22,551 bases of DNA. Source: an uncultured Clostridia bacterium (GTDB taxonomy: Bacteria > Bacillota > Clostridia > TANB77 > CAG-508). Of this stretch, positions 1 to 7,688 are shown in pieces; position 1 is the first letter of the stretch; every line of letters begins with the position of its first letter. Both the position numbers and the translations under genes were made by a program. The notes beneath the pieces were generated by a model. The model ran no database searches and was not told where the DNA came from. It saw only the letters and a program-made list of their open reading frames with translations. The DNA is taken from NCBI GenBank assembly GCA_949045875.1, contig CARPYP010000026.1:3735-26285 (forward strand), written 5' to 3'.

Positions 1-49
1 GAAATTTAATTATTTTTTAATAAATACTTAAACTTAAGGAGGTTTCAAC

Positions 50-1309
50 TTGGAAAAGTTTGTTATTAATGGTAAAACTAGACTTGAAGGTGAAGTTATT
101 ATTAATGGTGCTAAAAATGCCGCTGTTGCTATTTTACCTGCTACTTTATTGGTTAATGGTGTTTGTACTATTGAAAATTTACCTAATATTAGTGATATAA
201 ATATATATTGTGATATTTTGAGGACTTTAGGTGTTAAGATTACTAAGACTGCTCCTAATACTGTGGAGGTCGATACACGTAATGTTAATTATATTGATGC
301 ACCTTTAGATATGACTAGTAAATTTAGGGCTTCTTATTATTTAATTGGTGCTCTTCTTGGTAGATGCCATAGAGCTGTTGTTGGTATGCCTGGCGGTTGT
401 AAACTTGGCGCTCGTCCTATCGACCAACACGCTAAGGCTTTCGAATCTCTTGGTGCTAAGGTAGATATTGGACAGGGTAAGATTGTCGCTACTACTGATG
501 GACTTGTTGGAAATTCTATTTATTTGGATATTGTTTCTGTTGGTGCTACTATTAATGCTATTCTTGCTTCTGTTTTGGCTGAAGGTACCACTACTATTGA
601 GAATGTGGCTAAAGAACCTCATATTGTTGATGTTGCTAATTTTTTGAATACCATGGGGGCTGATATTCATGGTGCTGGTACCGATATTATTAAAATTAAT
701 GGTGTTAAGGAGCTTCATGGCGGTACATATTCTATTGTTCCTGATCAAATTGAGGCTGGAACTTTTATGTTGGCCGCTGTTGCTACTAGAGGTGATATTA
801 CTCTAAAAAATTGTATTACTAAGCATTTGGATGTTTTGTCTGCTAAGATTGAGGAGATGGGTGCTCATGTTGAGGAGATTAATGGCGATACTCTTAGAGT
901 TTGGTGTGATAAGAGACCTAAGTGTGTAAATATTAAGACTCTTCCTTATCCTGGTTTTCCTACGGATTTACAGTCTCAAATGGGTATTGTTTTGGCTACT
1001 GCTGATGGGACTAGCATTGTGACTGAGAGTATCTGGGAGTCTCGTTTTCAATATACTGCTGAGCTTAATAAGATGGGAGCTAAGATTAATGCTCAAGGAA
1101 ATGTTGCTTTTTTTGATGGCGTTCCTGAGCTATATGGTAGACCTGTTTCAGCTTCTGATTTAAGGGCTGGTGCAGCTCTTATTATCGCAGGTATTGCCGC
1201 TAATGGTGTGACTGAGGTTTCTAATATTGAGTATATTGATCGCGGTTATGAAAATATTGAAAATAAGTTTAAGGCACTAGGTGCTGATATTAAGAGAGTG
1301 ACGGAGTAA
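50..1309 (+). CDS. murA: UDP-N-acetylglucosamine 1-carboxyvinyltransferase (MurA)
   Basis: This is the cytoplasmic enzyme that transfers enolpyruvate from PEP to UDP-GlcNAc, the first committed step of peptidoglycan synthesis. The 419-aa length is normal for the family. The N-terminal GAKNAAVAILPA motif carries the conserved Lys (about residue 22), and the PGGCKLGARPID loop at about residues 113-125 carries the catalytic Cys, so this is the fosfomycin-sensitive Cys type. The start is a TTG, chosen because AAGGAGG (37-43) lies 6 bases upstream and the GAKN region is then correctly placed. walJ follows after a 2-base gap, so the two are very likely co-transcribed. The family assignment is certain. 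Many Clostridia have two murA paralogues, and I cannot tell which one this is. Confidence 0.97.
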   Translation: MEKFVINGKTRLEGEVIINGAKNAAVAILPATLLVNGVCTIENLPNISDINIYCDILRTLGVKITKTAPNTVEVDTRNVNYIDAPLDMTSKFRASYYLIGALLGRCHRAVVGMPGGCKLGARPIDQHAKAFESLGAKVDIGQGKIVATTDGLVGNSIYLDIVSVGATINAILASVLAEGTTTIENVAKEPHIVDVANFLNTMGADIHGAGTDIIKINGVKELHGGTYSIVPDQIEAGTFMLAAVATRGDITLKNCITKHLDVLSAKIEEMGAHVEEINGDTLRVWCDKRPKCVNIKTLPYPGFPTDLQSQMGIVLATADGTSIVTESIWESRFQYTAELNKMGAKINAQGNVAFFDGVPELYGRPVSASDLRAGAALIIAGIAANGVTEVSNIEYIDRGYENIENKFKALGADIKRVTE

Positions 1310-1311
1310 TT

Positions 1312-2103
1312 ATGTTGAAGTTTTGTAGCTTATATAGTGGTAGTACTGGTAATAGTTTATTTGCTCAAAATAATAATACTAAGATTTTGATTGATGCTGG
1401 TGTTAGTGCTAAGAAGATTATAGAGGGTTTGGATTCTATTGATGTTAGACCTAATGAAATAGATGCAATTTTGATAACTCATGAACATTCTGACCATGTT
1501 CAGAGTGTGGGAACATTTTCTAAGAAATTTGATATTCCTGTTTATGCAAATTCTAAAACTTGGAGTAAAATTCCTAAAGAGGTTCAAAAGATTGATAAGA
1601 AAAATATACATACTTTTAATTCTTCTCATGATTTTGTTATTGGAGATTTAGTTATTCATCCTTTTAGAACTCCTCATGATGCTATTGAGTCTTGTTGTTT
1701 TAATATTAGTGATGGTAATACTAAGATTAGTATTGCTACTGATTTAGGTCATGTGACTCCTGAGATTAAGAGTTGTTTGATGGGAAGTAAATTTGCTTTG
1801 TTAGAGTCTAATTATGAGCCTGAGGTTTTAAGAATTTGCTCATATCCTACTTTGTTGAAAAGCAGAATTGCAGGTCCTAATGGTCATCTTTCTAATAATA
1901 TGGCAGGTCAGCTTATTTCTGATTTGATTGAGAGTGGTTTGGCTACTGTTATCCTTGGTCATTTGAGTAAAGAGAGCAATTTCCCTGAGATGGCTTATGA
2001 GACTGTTTTAAGTGAATTAGAGAGTAGAAAGTTTAAAAGAGGAAGTATTGATTTGTCAGTGGCTAGTCGTTTTGAACCTAGTAAATTAATTGAAATCAGT
2101 TAG
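1312..2103 (+). CDS. walJ: YycJ/WalJ-family metallo-beta-lactamase-fold hydrolase
   Basis: A 263-aa metallo-beta-lactamase-fold protein of the YycJ/WalJ group. These are predicted DNA-processing exonucleases linked in Bacilli to cell-wall and replication homeostasis. The metal-binding signature THEHSDH is at about residues 57-63, with further conserved His and Asp residues in ATDLGH (about 142-147) and LGHLS (about 217-221). The N-terminus (CSLYSGSTGNS) is typical of the family. In Bacilli the gene follows walRKHI. Here it directly follows murA (2-base gap), and no two-component system is visible, so linkage to cell-wall genes persists by a different partner. The family is certain; the physiological role is inferred from homologues. 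Confidence 0.93.
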   Translation: MLKFCSLYSGSTGNSLFAQNNNTKILIDAGVSAKKIIEGLDSIDVRPNEIDAILITHEHSDHVQSVGTFSKKFDIPVYANSKTWSKIPKEVQKIDKKNIHTFNSSHDFVIGDLVIHPFRTPHDAIESCCFNISDGNTKISIATDLGHVTPEIKSCLMGSKFALLESNYEPEVLRICSYPTLLKSRIAGPNGHLSNNMAGQLISDLIESGLATVILGHLSKESNFPEMAYETVLSELESRKFKRGSIDLSVASRFEPSKLIEIS

Positions 2104-2154
2104 ATACAATAAATATAACCGAATTAAATTATTATAAAAGGTGGAAATACCTTT

Positions 2155-2691
2155 CTAGTTCTTTAAATAATTCTTTATTTGGTTGATATCTAAATTATCA
2201 TATAAACTTAATAGTCCTTTTTCTATTACATCAGTATATTGAATACTTGGCTCTTGTAATAGATTATACAATTTATGTTTAGCTGTAAAAGTAAATACTG
2301 GTAAATCTTCAACATAGTCAACTAATAGTATTGCATCATATAATTTACATCTTTGTTCTTGTTCTAAAACGCCTCTAAACTGACTCATCTTTAACTTATA
2401 TATTTTTCCATAACTTTTACCATTATGTTCATAGTCAAGGAAGGCAAATCCCCCTCCATCCCATCTCTTACTATTTCCAGCAAAATAAATAGGACATTTA
2501 AATATATATTGCCTTTGTTCTATTGGCTCTGATTTATCATTGCAACCATTGATTGTACTATATTTCCCATTTATATCTCCATTTATATAATACATGAATC
2601 TTTCATAATTAATATTAGAGCCATAACAAGCATACCATACATAGTCTTCATTATTATAGTTATCTAGAAATTGTTTACTAATTATCTTCAT
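2155..2691 (-). CDS. Gamma-glutamylcyclotransferase-like (GGCT/AIG2-like) protein
   Basis: A 178-aa protein. The motif WYACYGSNINYERF at about residues 16-29 matches the YGSN signature of the gamma-glutamylcyclotransferase/AIG2-like fold, which forms the substrate-binding loop. Internal segments (IYFAGNSKRWDGGGFAFLD, then KIYKLKMSQF) are also of that type. I chose the ATG at 2691 because AGGAG precedes it by about 8 bases; the longer open frame to 2838 runs into the palindromic repeats and has no ribosome binding site. The gene is convergent with walJ. The substrate is unknown: the family includes glutathione and glutamylamine cyclotransferases as well as many orphans. Confidence 0.75.
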   Translation of the reverse strand: MKIISKQFLDNYNNEDYVWYACYGSNINYERFMYYINGDINGKYSTINGCNDKSEPIEQRQYIFKCPIYFAGNSKRWDGGGFAFLDYEHNGKSYGKIYKLKMSQFRGVLEQEQRCKLYDAILLVDYVEDLPVFTFTAKHKLYNLLQEPSIQYTDVIEKGLLSLYDNLDINQIKNYLKN

Positions 2692-2792
2692 ATCATAATC
2701 TCCTCTATAGATAATATTGGTAAACGTCACGGCAATTTCATTGAATATCACAAAATTGAAACATTTAAATAACTGAAATTTATAGAGATATT

Positions 2793-2975
2793 GTAGGGGC
2801 GCACAGTGTGCGTCCGTGAAATAATAGGATTCAAACATTTATATTAATCATAATATATTGTATTTGGATTGTAGGGGCACGGTGCCCGTTTGAAATAACC
2901 GAGAATTTAAAGCAAATAATTGATGTAATGTTATAATCTCTGCTTTTTCAGCGGACGCACACTGTGCGCCCCTAC
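2793..2975. repeat. Cluster of GTAGGGGCG palindromic repeats
   Basis: Three copies of a GC-rich short repeat lie in otherwise AT-rich intergenic DNA. The copy at 2793-2816 and the copy at 2952-2975 are perfect 24-base inverted repeats of each other (each begins GTAGGGGCGCAC on its own strand). A shorter variant, GTAGGGGCACGGTGCCCG, lies at 2871-2888. Each unit is itself an imperfect palindrome (CGCAC/GTGCG; GGGCAC/GTGCCC). This resembles dispersed REP-like or MITE-like repeats found in many clostridial genomes. The base composition differs sharply from the surroundings. No coding function is visible from 2692 to 3055. Confidence 0.8.
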
Positions 2976-3055
2976 GCCTTATAATACAAGCCTCTGAATA
3001 AATATTACAATCTTGTAATAAATGATGAAATTCCGTGGGTAAACGTAAAAATCAT

Positions 3056-3084
3056 TTGACTTTATATAAAAATCTGTGTATAAT
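3056..3084 (+). promoter_or_regulatory. Strong sigma-A promoter of the putative antitoxin RNA (cassette 1)
   Basis: TTGACT (3056-3061), a 17-base spacer and TATAAT (3079-3084). It faces rightwards, against the small toxin-like ORF, and starts a short RNA ending at the hairpin at 3137-3179. Confidence 0.8.
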
Positions 3085-3090
3085 ATAGAT

Positions 3091-3179
3091 AGAAAATGAG
3101 AGTCACAGAGAATGTGGCTTCCACTATAAAAGTTTTAACAACACATTTCCACTGACCAAAGCAGAATGTGTTGTTTTTT
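3091..3179 (+). ncRNA. Putative cis-antisense antitoxin RNA (cassette 1)
   Basis: A predicted RNA of about 89 nt between a strong promoter (3056-3084) and an intrinsic terminator. The terminator stem is AACAACACATT (3137-3147) with AATGTGTTGTT (3165-3175), followed by a T run. No ORF is present. A short hairpin GTGGcttCCAC (3114-3124) lies in its 5' part. The terminator overlaps the stop codon of the hydrophobic peptide encoded on the opposite strand, so the RNA would pair with the 3' end of that mRNA. A homologous RNA exists at 10246-10335 (shared AGAAAATGAGA start, CCACT motif and CAAAGCA terminator loop). Function is inferred from type I toxin/antitoxin architecture. Confidence 0.65.
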
Positions 3180-3282
3180 ACTGTTTATTAGTCCACATTA
3201 TGTATATAATACACAATAAGGTTACGTTTATAGTTATTGAAAATATAAGTCCTAATATTAGGAAAAGTAAAAATTTCACCAT
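3178..3282 (-). CDS. Small hydrophobic type I toxin-like peptide (34 aa)
   Basis: A 34-residue peptide with one hydrophobic segment (starting MVKFLLFLILGL, containing INVTLLCIIYI) and a short polar tail (WTNKQ), the usual form of membrane-acting type I toxins. AAGGAGG lies 9 bases upstream of the ATG. Its mRNA would start near 3362 and carry a leader of about 80 nt with a CTCGA/TCGAG hairpin (3302-3316) just before the Shine-Dalgarno sequence. It resembles the 37-aa peptide at 10134-10247 in size, in the INV.L motif and in flanking sequence. No protein family is named from sequence alone; the toxin role is an inference. Confidence 0.65.
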   Translation of the reverse strand: MVKFLLFLILGLIFSITINVTLLCIIYIMWTNKQ

Positions 3283-3368
3283 AAACAACCACCTCCTTGC
3301 CCTCGAATGTATCGAGTATTAGAGTGGTAGCCACAACATTTCTGCTATCTCATCTTCTATCTTATAAA

Positions 3369-3397
3369 ACTATACTACATTTATTACAAAAAAACAA
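3369..3397 (-). promoter_or_regulatory. Promoter of toxin-like mRNA (cassette 1)
   Basis: On the minus strand: TTGTTT (3392-3397), a 17-base spacer and TATAGT (3369-3374). The transcript would begin at AGATAGAAGATGAGA, the inverted counterpart of the start of the opposing RNA at 3087-3101. The two ends of the cassette are therefore inverted repeats. Confidence 0.6.
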
Positions 3398-3519
3398 GCG
3401 GACAAAACAAATTTTTTCTTTTTAATTTATATATTAAATATAATTTTACATGTAATAGAATAAAGTATAAAAATACTGCAAATAATAATTTATATTATTA
3501 TTTAAAAGTAGGTGTTTTT

Positions 3520-5019
3520 ATGAATTCTATTTGGATTGATTCTGTTCCAAAAATTTTGGAAAAATCTAAATCTCTTGATTCTGATATTTCTTGTGATGTT
3601 ACTATTGTTGGTGGTGGTCTTACTGGTCTTACTTCTGCTTATTATTTGAGTAAAAAAGGTCTTAAAGTGGTAGTTTTGGAAAAAGATAATTTGATGTTTA
3701 GAACAAGTGGTAATACTACTGCAAAAATTACTGCTCAACATGATTTGTTTTATAAATACTTGATTGATACTTTTGGTGCTGAGACTGCTAAAAAATATTT
3801 GAACTGCAATTTGAAGGCTATTGATAATATAAAACATATTATTGATGATGAAAGGATTAGTTGTGATTTTGAGTATCAAAGTTCTTATGTTTTTACTAAG
3901 TCTAATTCTTATGTTCAGGATATTAAGGATGAAGTTAAGGCTACTCATATGTTGGGTTTTGATTCAAAATTGGTAAATAATATCCCTCTTCCTACAAATA
4001 ATGTTCTTTGTGCTGTTGAGTTTCCTAATCAAGCTCAATTTCATCCCAGAAAATATGCTTATGGTTTGTGTAATTCTATTCTGAATAATCAAGGATTGAT
4101 TTTTGAAAATTCTAAGGTTACTGATATTCAAAAGATTAAGGATATTTATTCTACTAAGGTTGGGGATTTCTCTGTTGAGTCAAAGTACGTCATTTTGGCT
4201 ACTCGTTATCCTTTTATTAATGCTCCTGGTTTTTATTTTCTGAAGATGTATCAAACTTTATCTTATTGTGCTTCTTATGAAATTCCTGACAATCTTTTTT
4301 CTGGTATGTATATTAATGCTGAACAACCTACCCTTTCTGCTAGGATTGTTAAGGATAATGGTAAAGATGTTTTATTACTTTCTGGTTGTAGCCATAAGGT
4401 TGGTAAGCCTTCTGGTGTTGCTGATCCTTATTCGACTTTGTCTACTTTTGCACGTTCTATATATCCAGATTGTAAAATGATTTCTAGATGGGTGACTGAG
4501 GATAGTGTTTCTTTAGATAAATTACCTTATATTGGTCAATTTTCTTCTCTTATGCCTAATATGTATATTGCTACTGGTTTTAAGAAATGGGGTATGACTT
4601 TTTCTAATGCTGCTTCTAATATTTTAGTTGATAAAATATTGGGTAATGATAATGATTATTATGATATTTTTGATTCTACTAGATTACATCCTATTCAGAA
4701 TAAAGAGGAAATGGGTAATATGCTTAAAGAGGCGACATCTTCTATTGTTATTAAAAAGTTTACTATTCCTAATGATACTATTCAAAGTTTGGCTCTTAAT
4801 GAGGGAAAGATTATTGAGTTTGAAGGTTCTAAAGTTGGTGTTTATAAAAATAATGATGGTAATATTTTTAAGGTAAAACCTGTGTGTACTCACTTGGGTT
4901 GTGAGTTGTCTTGGAATCCTGTTAATAAAACTTGGGATTGCCCTTGCCATGGTTCCAGATTTAATTATGATGGCAAGTTATTGTATGTCCCTGCTTTACA
5001 TGATTTAGAGGTTTTATAA
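3520..5019 (+). CDS. FAD-dependent oxidoreductase with C-terminal Rieske [2Fe-2S] domain
   Basis: A 499-aa fusion. Residues about 1-380 form a DAO-type flavoprotein (glycine/D-amino-acid oxidase fold) with a dinucleotide-binding motif VTIVGGGLTGLTSAYYLS followed by the acidic VVLEKD. Residues about 410-499 form a Rieske domain with both cluster-binding boxes, CTHLGC and CPCHGS (two Cys and two His for the 2Fe-2S cluster, plus the disulfide pair). This architecture occurs widely in Firmicutes and is thought to oxidise amines or amino acids; the substrate is not known. The protein is cytoplasmic with no signal peptide. The ATG has a weak ribosome binding site (GTAGGTG). It stands alone, with toxin cassette 1 upstream and a strong terminator directly downstream. 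Confidence 0.9.
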   Translation: MNSIWIDSVPKILEKSKSLDSDISCDVTIVGGGLTGLTSAYYLSKKGLKVVVLEKDNLMFRTSGNTTAKITAQHDLFYKYLIDTFGAETAKKYLNCNLKAIDNIKHIIDDERISCDFEYQSSYVFTKSNSYVQDIKDEVKATHMLGFDSKLVNNIPLPTNNVLCAVEFPNQAQFHPRKYAYGLCNSILNNQGLIFENSKVTDIQKIKDIYSTKVGDFSVESKYVILATRYPFINAPGFYFLKMYQTLSYCASYEIPDNLFSGMYINAEQPTLSARIVKDNGKDVLLLSGCSHKVGKPSGVADPYSTLSTFARSIYPDCKMISRWVTEDSVSLDKLPYIGQFSSLMPNMYIATGFKKWGMTFSNAASNILVDKILGNDNDYYDIFDSTRLHPIQNKEEMGNMLKEATSSIVIKKFTIPNDTIQSLALNEGKIIEFEGSKVGVYKNNDGNIFKVKPVCTHLGCELSWNPVNKTWDCPCHGSRFNYDGKLLYVPALHDLEVL

Positions 5020-5021
5020 TT

Positions 5022-5047
5022 AAAAGCAGACTGGTTAGTCTGCTTTT
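5022..5047. terminator. Bidirectional intrinsic terminator
   Basis: An 11-bp perfect stem, AAAAGCAGACT / AGTCTGCTTTT, with loop GGTT. Flanking A and T runs let it serve both the oxidoreductase (plus) and the convergent 108-aa gene (minus), whose stop codon lies inside it. Confidence 0.9.
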
Positions 5048-5361
5048 CTAAGAGAACATATATCTCCACTAATCTCCCCTGATTGGGGATTATTTTTTAA
5101 GAGATTATAGCATATTTTCTCTATGCCCCTTAGTGAGCATATCAAAAACGCTTCTAATATTTCAGGGAAATTATATTCCACCTGAAACTCATTAATTGCT
5201 AAAATCATTTTAATATGTTTTTCTTTTTCTGAACAGGCAAAATCTTTTTTGAAGACCATCAATTCCTTAATCTGACTTGCCAGTTCTGTAAACCATTCTC
5301 CTCTAATGGTAATAGCAAATCTTTTTGCGTTTTTTTCTGCTATTATCACATATGTATACAT
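5035..5361 (-). CDS. Uncharacterised 108-aa protein
   Basis: I do not recognise this protein. It is 108 aa, soluble, alpha/beta in appearance, with several Lys/Glu clusters (FACSEKEKHIKM) and Cys at scattered positions. It has a complete transcription unit of its own: a promoter at 5440-5468, a leader of about 75 nt with two small hairpins (AGACT/AGTCT at 5397-5415 and a CTCGCTG/CGGGT element), AAGGAAG 5 bases before the ATG, and a terminator at its stop codon. The start at 5361 is preferred because of that binding site. It might be a small regulator or toxin, but nothing in the sequence proves this. Confidence 0.6.
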   Translation of the reverse strand: MYTYVIIAEKNAKRFAITIRGEWFTELASQIKELMVFKKDFACSEKEKHIKMILAINEFQVEYNFPEILEAFLICSLRGIEKICYNLLKNNPQSGEISGDICSLRKAD

Positions 5362-5439
5362 ATGCTCTTCCTTTCTACCCGCTACAGCGAGTTATAGACT
5401 CCTTTAAGAAGTCTGTTGCTGGTTTATAGTTACTTTTAT

Positions 5440-5468
5440 ATTATACTATATTTTTTGTCTCTTTTCAA
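5440..5468 (-). promoter_or_regulatory. Sigma-A promoter for the 108-aa gene
   Basis: Minus strand TTGAAA (5463-5468), 17-base spacer, TATAAT (5440-5445). The interval 5362-5681 otherwise holds only the structured leader of that gene and, at its right end, the ribosome binding site of the next gene. Confidence 0.7.
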
Positions 5469-5681
5469 TAATTTCACATAGATTTTACAAAACTCAAATC
5501 CCTTATTTTTCCTTTGTTATCACTATGTTCAGCTTTTGACTTTATTTGTTTTTTTGTAACAATTTTAATTTGTTTTTTATGTAAATTTTTGCTAACTTTT
5601 CTGTAAAACATTATTTTCCTATCATAAAATTATTGTGATTTGCAAAATATATTAGTATATTCTATAAAGGAGGATATTATA

Positions 5682-6062
5682 ATGTTAAATTTTGTAAATG
5701 ATGATAATGATAAAAAAGATAAACAGTTAGAGAATTTGGAAAATTTAGTGGAGAATCATACTAGAACTGAAAGACACTTAGAGCAATATTCTAATATTGG
5801 TAACCCATATAATAAAGAACATGCTAGGGAAATTCAAAAAATTAGAGAAGAACAAATACAGGACTTAGAAAGTGTTATAAAGGATGAAGATAAATATATG
5901 TCTCCAGAGGAACATCTACAAAACCTAAAAGATAATTACAGAAATACAGAAAATTATATTGCTAATAACAAAGCTTCTATTGATCAACAAATGCTTCAAA
6001 ATCTTCAAGAAAAACAAAAACACAGAAAAGAACAAATTGTCTTTTTACAGGATAAAGATTAG
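5682..6062 (+). CDS. Uncharacterised Glu/Lys/Gln-rich coiled-coil protein
   Basis: A 126-aa highly charged protein with no membrane segment or signal peptide. It is almost entirely heptad-like helix (residues about 12-35, 45-75 and 85-122), with a short NPYNKEHA link near residues 41-48. The ATG at 5682 is chosen over the upstream in-frame TTG at 5640 because AAGGAGG lies 9 bases before it. The gene sits just outside the left border of the integrated element, and before integration it was the convergent neighbour of spo0A. Such small helical proteins are common among sporulation-associated genes of Clostridia, but no such role can be shown here. Confidence 0.7.
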   Translation: MLNFVNDDNDKKDKQLENLENLVENHTRTERHLEQYSNIGNPYNKEHAREIQKIREEQIQDLESVIKDEDKYMSPEEHLQNLKDNYRNTENYIANNKASIDQQMLQNLQEKQKHRKEQIVFLQDKD

Positions 6063-6134
6063 TTTTTATATGGCAGAGATTGTCTTTGCCATTAAATCTA
6101 AAAACTTAATATAGTTATTATTTTGAAGCAATAA

Positions 6135-6182
6135 AAATACCTCCTATTTATTGATTCCCTTATCAATAAATAGGAGGTATTT
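6135..6182. terminator. Perfect 21-bp hairpin, original terminator downstream of spo0A
   Basis: A perfect inverted repeat with arms 6135-6155 and 6162-6182 and loop TCCCTT, followed on the minus strand by TATTTTTAT. It lies in the host-side copy of the direct repeat, between the convergent coiled-coil gene and the spo0A 3' end. Both arms contain AGGAGGT or its complement. The element-side counterpart at 14097-14144 has become imperfect and serves as the integrase leader. Confidence 0.8.
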
Positions 6183-6286
6183 GTTGGTTTTGTATTATCT
6201 ATTTATTGTCCTAAAAAAGCATTTATCGGTATAGAAATATGAATTTTTGTTTTTTATGAATCAATACACATATTAATGCTGTTAAC

Positions 6287-6474
6287 CTATGCACTTTTTA
6301 GTTCTAGTCTTAGTTTATCACTTATCATTGCTATGAATTCTGAGTTTGTTGGCTTTCCTTTACTTGCTGATACTGTGTAACCGAATATACTTTCTACAAC
6401 GTCTGTTTGTCCTCTTCCCCATGCTACTTCTATTGCATGACGTATTGCTCTTTCTACTCTTGATGGGGTGGTGT
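6287..6474 (-). pseudogene. spo0A: Orphan 3' fragment of spo0A (C-terminal ~61 codons)
   Basis: This encodes the last ~61 residues of Spo0A (TPSRVERAIRHAIEVAWGRG... to ...LRLELKSA), identical in DNA to the end of the intact gene at 14250-14437. It includes the recognition-helix region of the effector domain but has no receiver domain and no native start. The open frame continues into unrelated element sequence to 6502, giving a chance N-terminus MIKRYLNFMY with no convincing ribosome binding site, so I treat it as a remnant. It is the original chromosomal 3' end of spo0A, displaced 7.96 kb by integration, and would rejoin the gene on excision. Confidence 0.92.
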
Positions 6475-6629
6475 ACATGAAATTTAAATACCTTTTTATC
6501 ACTTTTCTATATATGTTTGTTGGTTTAATTACCTTTTATTTATTGACTTATTCATATTATAACACTTTTATTATAATAATCAATAGCTATGACCAATAAA
6601 CTATTATTATTCATTTTAATCTTTTTATT

Positions 6630-7160
6630 TTATATAACTTTTGTGGCTTGTAATATTTGTATTACTATTAAACCCATTCCTGCCATTTCTGATAACATTA
6701 ATATTATTTCTTTCATAACATTTAATTCATTCTTTTGCTCTTTCTTTTTTTCTTTACCTATTTTTATAATGGAATATATAAATTCAAGTATACCTCTACA
6801 TCCTCCATATAATCCTATAATTAAGATGACGAATCCTAATACATTTCCAATCCAATGTTTTATACAATAATAAATACCTGCCCATATCATAATTAATACT
6901 ATTCCTATAATTGAATTATCAATTCCCTTAATTCCCATACCTTTATTTATTTTTGAAATTTCTGTAGCAAATCCTAGACATCCAATTATTATAAATAACC
7001 ATTGAATTACTGCTGATACTATTTGATTACCAAAATATTCCTTATTAAATATTAAAAATATTCCTATCACTATAAATGTTATTACTAACGCAAATCCACT
7101 TATAGTACTGTCTATTTCCTCTGAAAATACTATTTTTTTCTCTTTTAATTTTTCATTCAT
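6630..7160 (-). CDS. Small multi-pass membrane protein (element cargo)
   Basis: A 176-aa integral membrane protein with four to five hydrophobic helices (about residues 20-38, 47-65, 82-99, 104-126) and a final amphipathic or hydrophobic segment (about 147-172) after a Lys-rich cytoplasmic stretch (GKEKKKEQKNE). GAGAGGA lies about 11 bases upstream of the ATG at 7160. It is the leftmost gene of the element and reads outwards towards the orphan spo0A fragment. I do not recognise the family. Possible roles include superinfection exclusion or abortive infection, but this rests only on location and topology. Confidence 0.65.
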   Translation of the reverse strand: MNEKLKEKKIVFSEEIDSTISGFALVITFIVIGIFLIFNKEYFGNQIVSAVIQWLFIIIGCLGFATEISKINKGMGIKGIDNSIIGIVLIMIWAGIYYCIKHWIGNVLGFVILIIGLYGGCRGILEFIYSIIKIGKEKKKEQKNELNVMKEIILMLSEMAGMGLIVIQILQATKVI

Positions 7161-7504
7161 TAAAATTCATTCCTCTCTATTTTCGCCTAAATCCACACAT
7201 ATTTATAAAAAAATACTTTTCTTCAAACTAATTTGTTCATCATAATATAACTTTCCAGATATACTTATATCACATTTTGTCAGATTTCGGAAGAGATATA
7301 TTTTATATTCTCGTTTTAATAATCTTATAACTTTTTAATTTTTTTGCTATACACAGTGTAGAAATCATGTAATTAAATTTATTATAATTATTATAATAAA
7401 TTTTTTACTATAGTCGGACTGACATTTACCATTTTAAATTTTGTATAATTATAATAGCAATAAATTTATTGAAAAATATTACTTATATGGAGGTGAAATA
7501 AAAA
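7161..7504. promoter_or_regulatory. Divergent AT-rich control region of the element
   Basis: An intergenic region of 344 bases between the leftward membrane gene and the rightward HTH-xis-primase operon. It holds short AT-rich reiterations (ATTATAATTATTATAAT around 7381-7400), a TATAAT-like -10 near 7446-7458 preceded by CTGACA at the upper limit of spacing, and GGAGG before the first gene. Such a region could hold the rightward promoter and a replication origin, but no clear iteron set is seen. No ORF with a ribosome binding site was found. Confidence 0.4.
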
Positions 7505-7687
7505 ATGACTAACTTGAATTCTGATATTAGAATATGTGCTTTTCAGAATAATATTAAAATGTATCAAATTGCTGACAAATTAGGGATTCACTATGTTACA
7601 TTAAATAGCAAACTAAGGAAAAAACTATCTACAGAAGAAAGAAGAAATATATTTAATATTATAGAAGAATTAAAGGAGGAAAAATAA
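7505..7687 (+). CDS. Small helix-turn-helix regulator
   Basis: A 60-aa protein with a helix-turn-helix (KMYQIADKLGIHYVTLNSKLRKKLS, residues about 19-43) of the kind in small phage regulatory proteins that read 'A..LGI...T...KLR'. GGAGG lies 12 bases upstream. It is the first gene of the rightward operon, and the next ribosome binding site (AAGGAGG) lies in its last codons, 2 bases before the next ORF begins. It probably activates or represses early genes of the element. Open throughout, with no C insertion. Confidence 0.7.
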   Translation: MTNLNSDIRICAFQNNIKMYQIADKLGIHYVTLNSKLRKKLSTEERRNIFNIIEELKEEK

Positions 7688-7688
7688 A

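Larger units (their letters stand above)
6131..6474. repeat. Left direct repeat of the integrated element (att region, copy 1)
   Basis: This matches 14093-14437 in the same orientation. Over 6131-6209 there are about eight differences including one 1-base gap; 6210-6474 (265 bases) is identical to 14173-14437. Similarity stops abruptly after GGTGGTGT at 6474. The repeat contains the spo0A terminator region and the last ~61 codons of spo0A, and it marks the left boundary of the element. The recombination crossover must lie in or at the edge of the identical block. Confidence 0.93.

Noticed and set aside
2155..2838. 227-aa version of the GGCT-like protein
   Set aside because: The extra N-terminus is translated GC-rich repeat and intergenic DNA; a good Shine-Dalgarno supports the start at 2691.
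6287..6502. A 71-aa independent DNA-binding protein
   Set aside because: Its first residues come from chance sequence beyond the repeat, and no ribosome binding site precedes its ATG. It is best explained as the displaced spo0A 3' end.
6589..6870. Plus-strand ORF opposite the 176-aa membrane protein gene
   Set aside because: It is antisense to a gene with better composition and a ribosome binding site; its hydrophobicity is the usual shadow of AT-rich coding DNA. The same applies to the many long Ile/Leu/Phe-rich frames opposite spo0A, yigZ, baiN, dacA and the phage genes.
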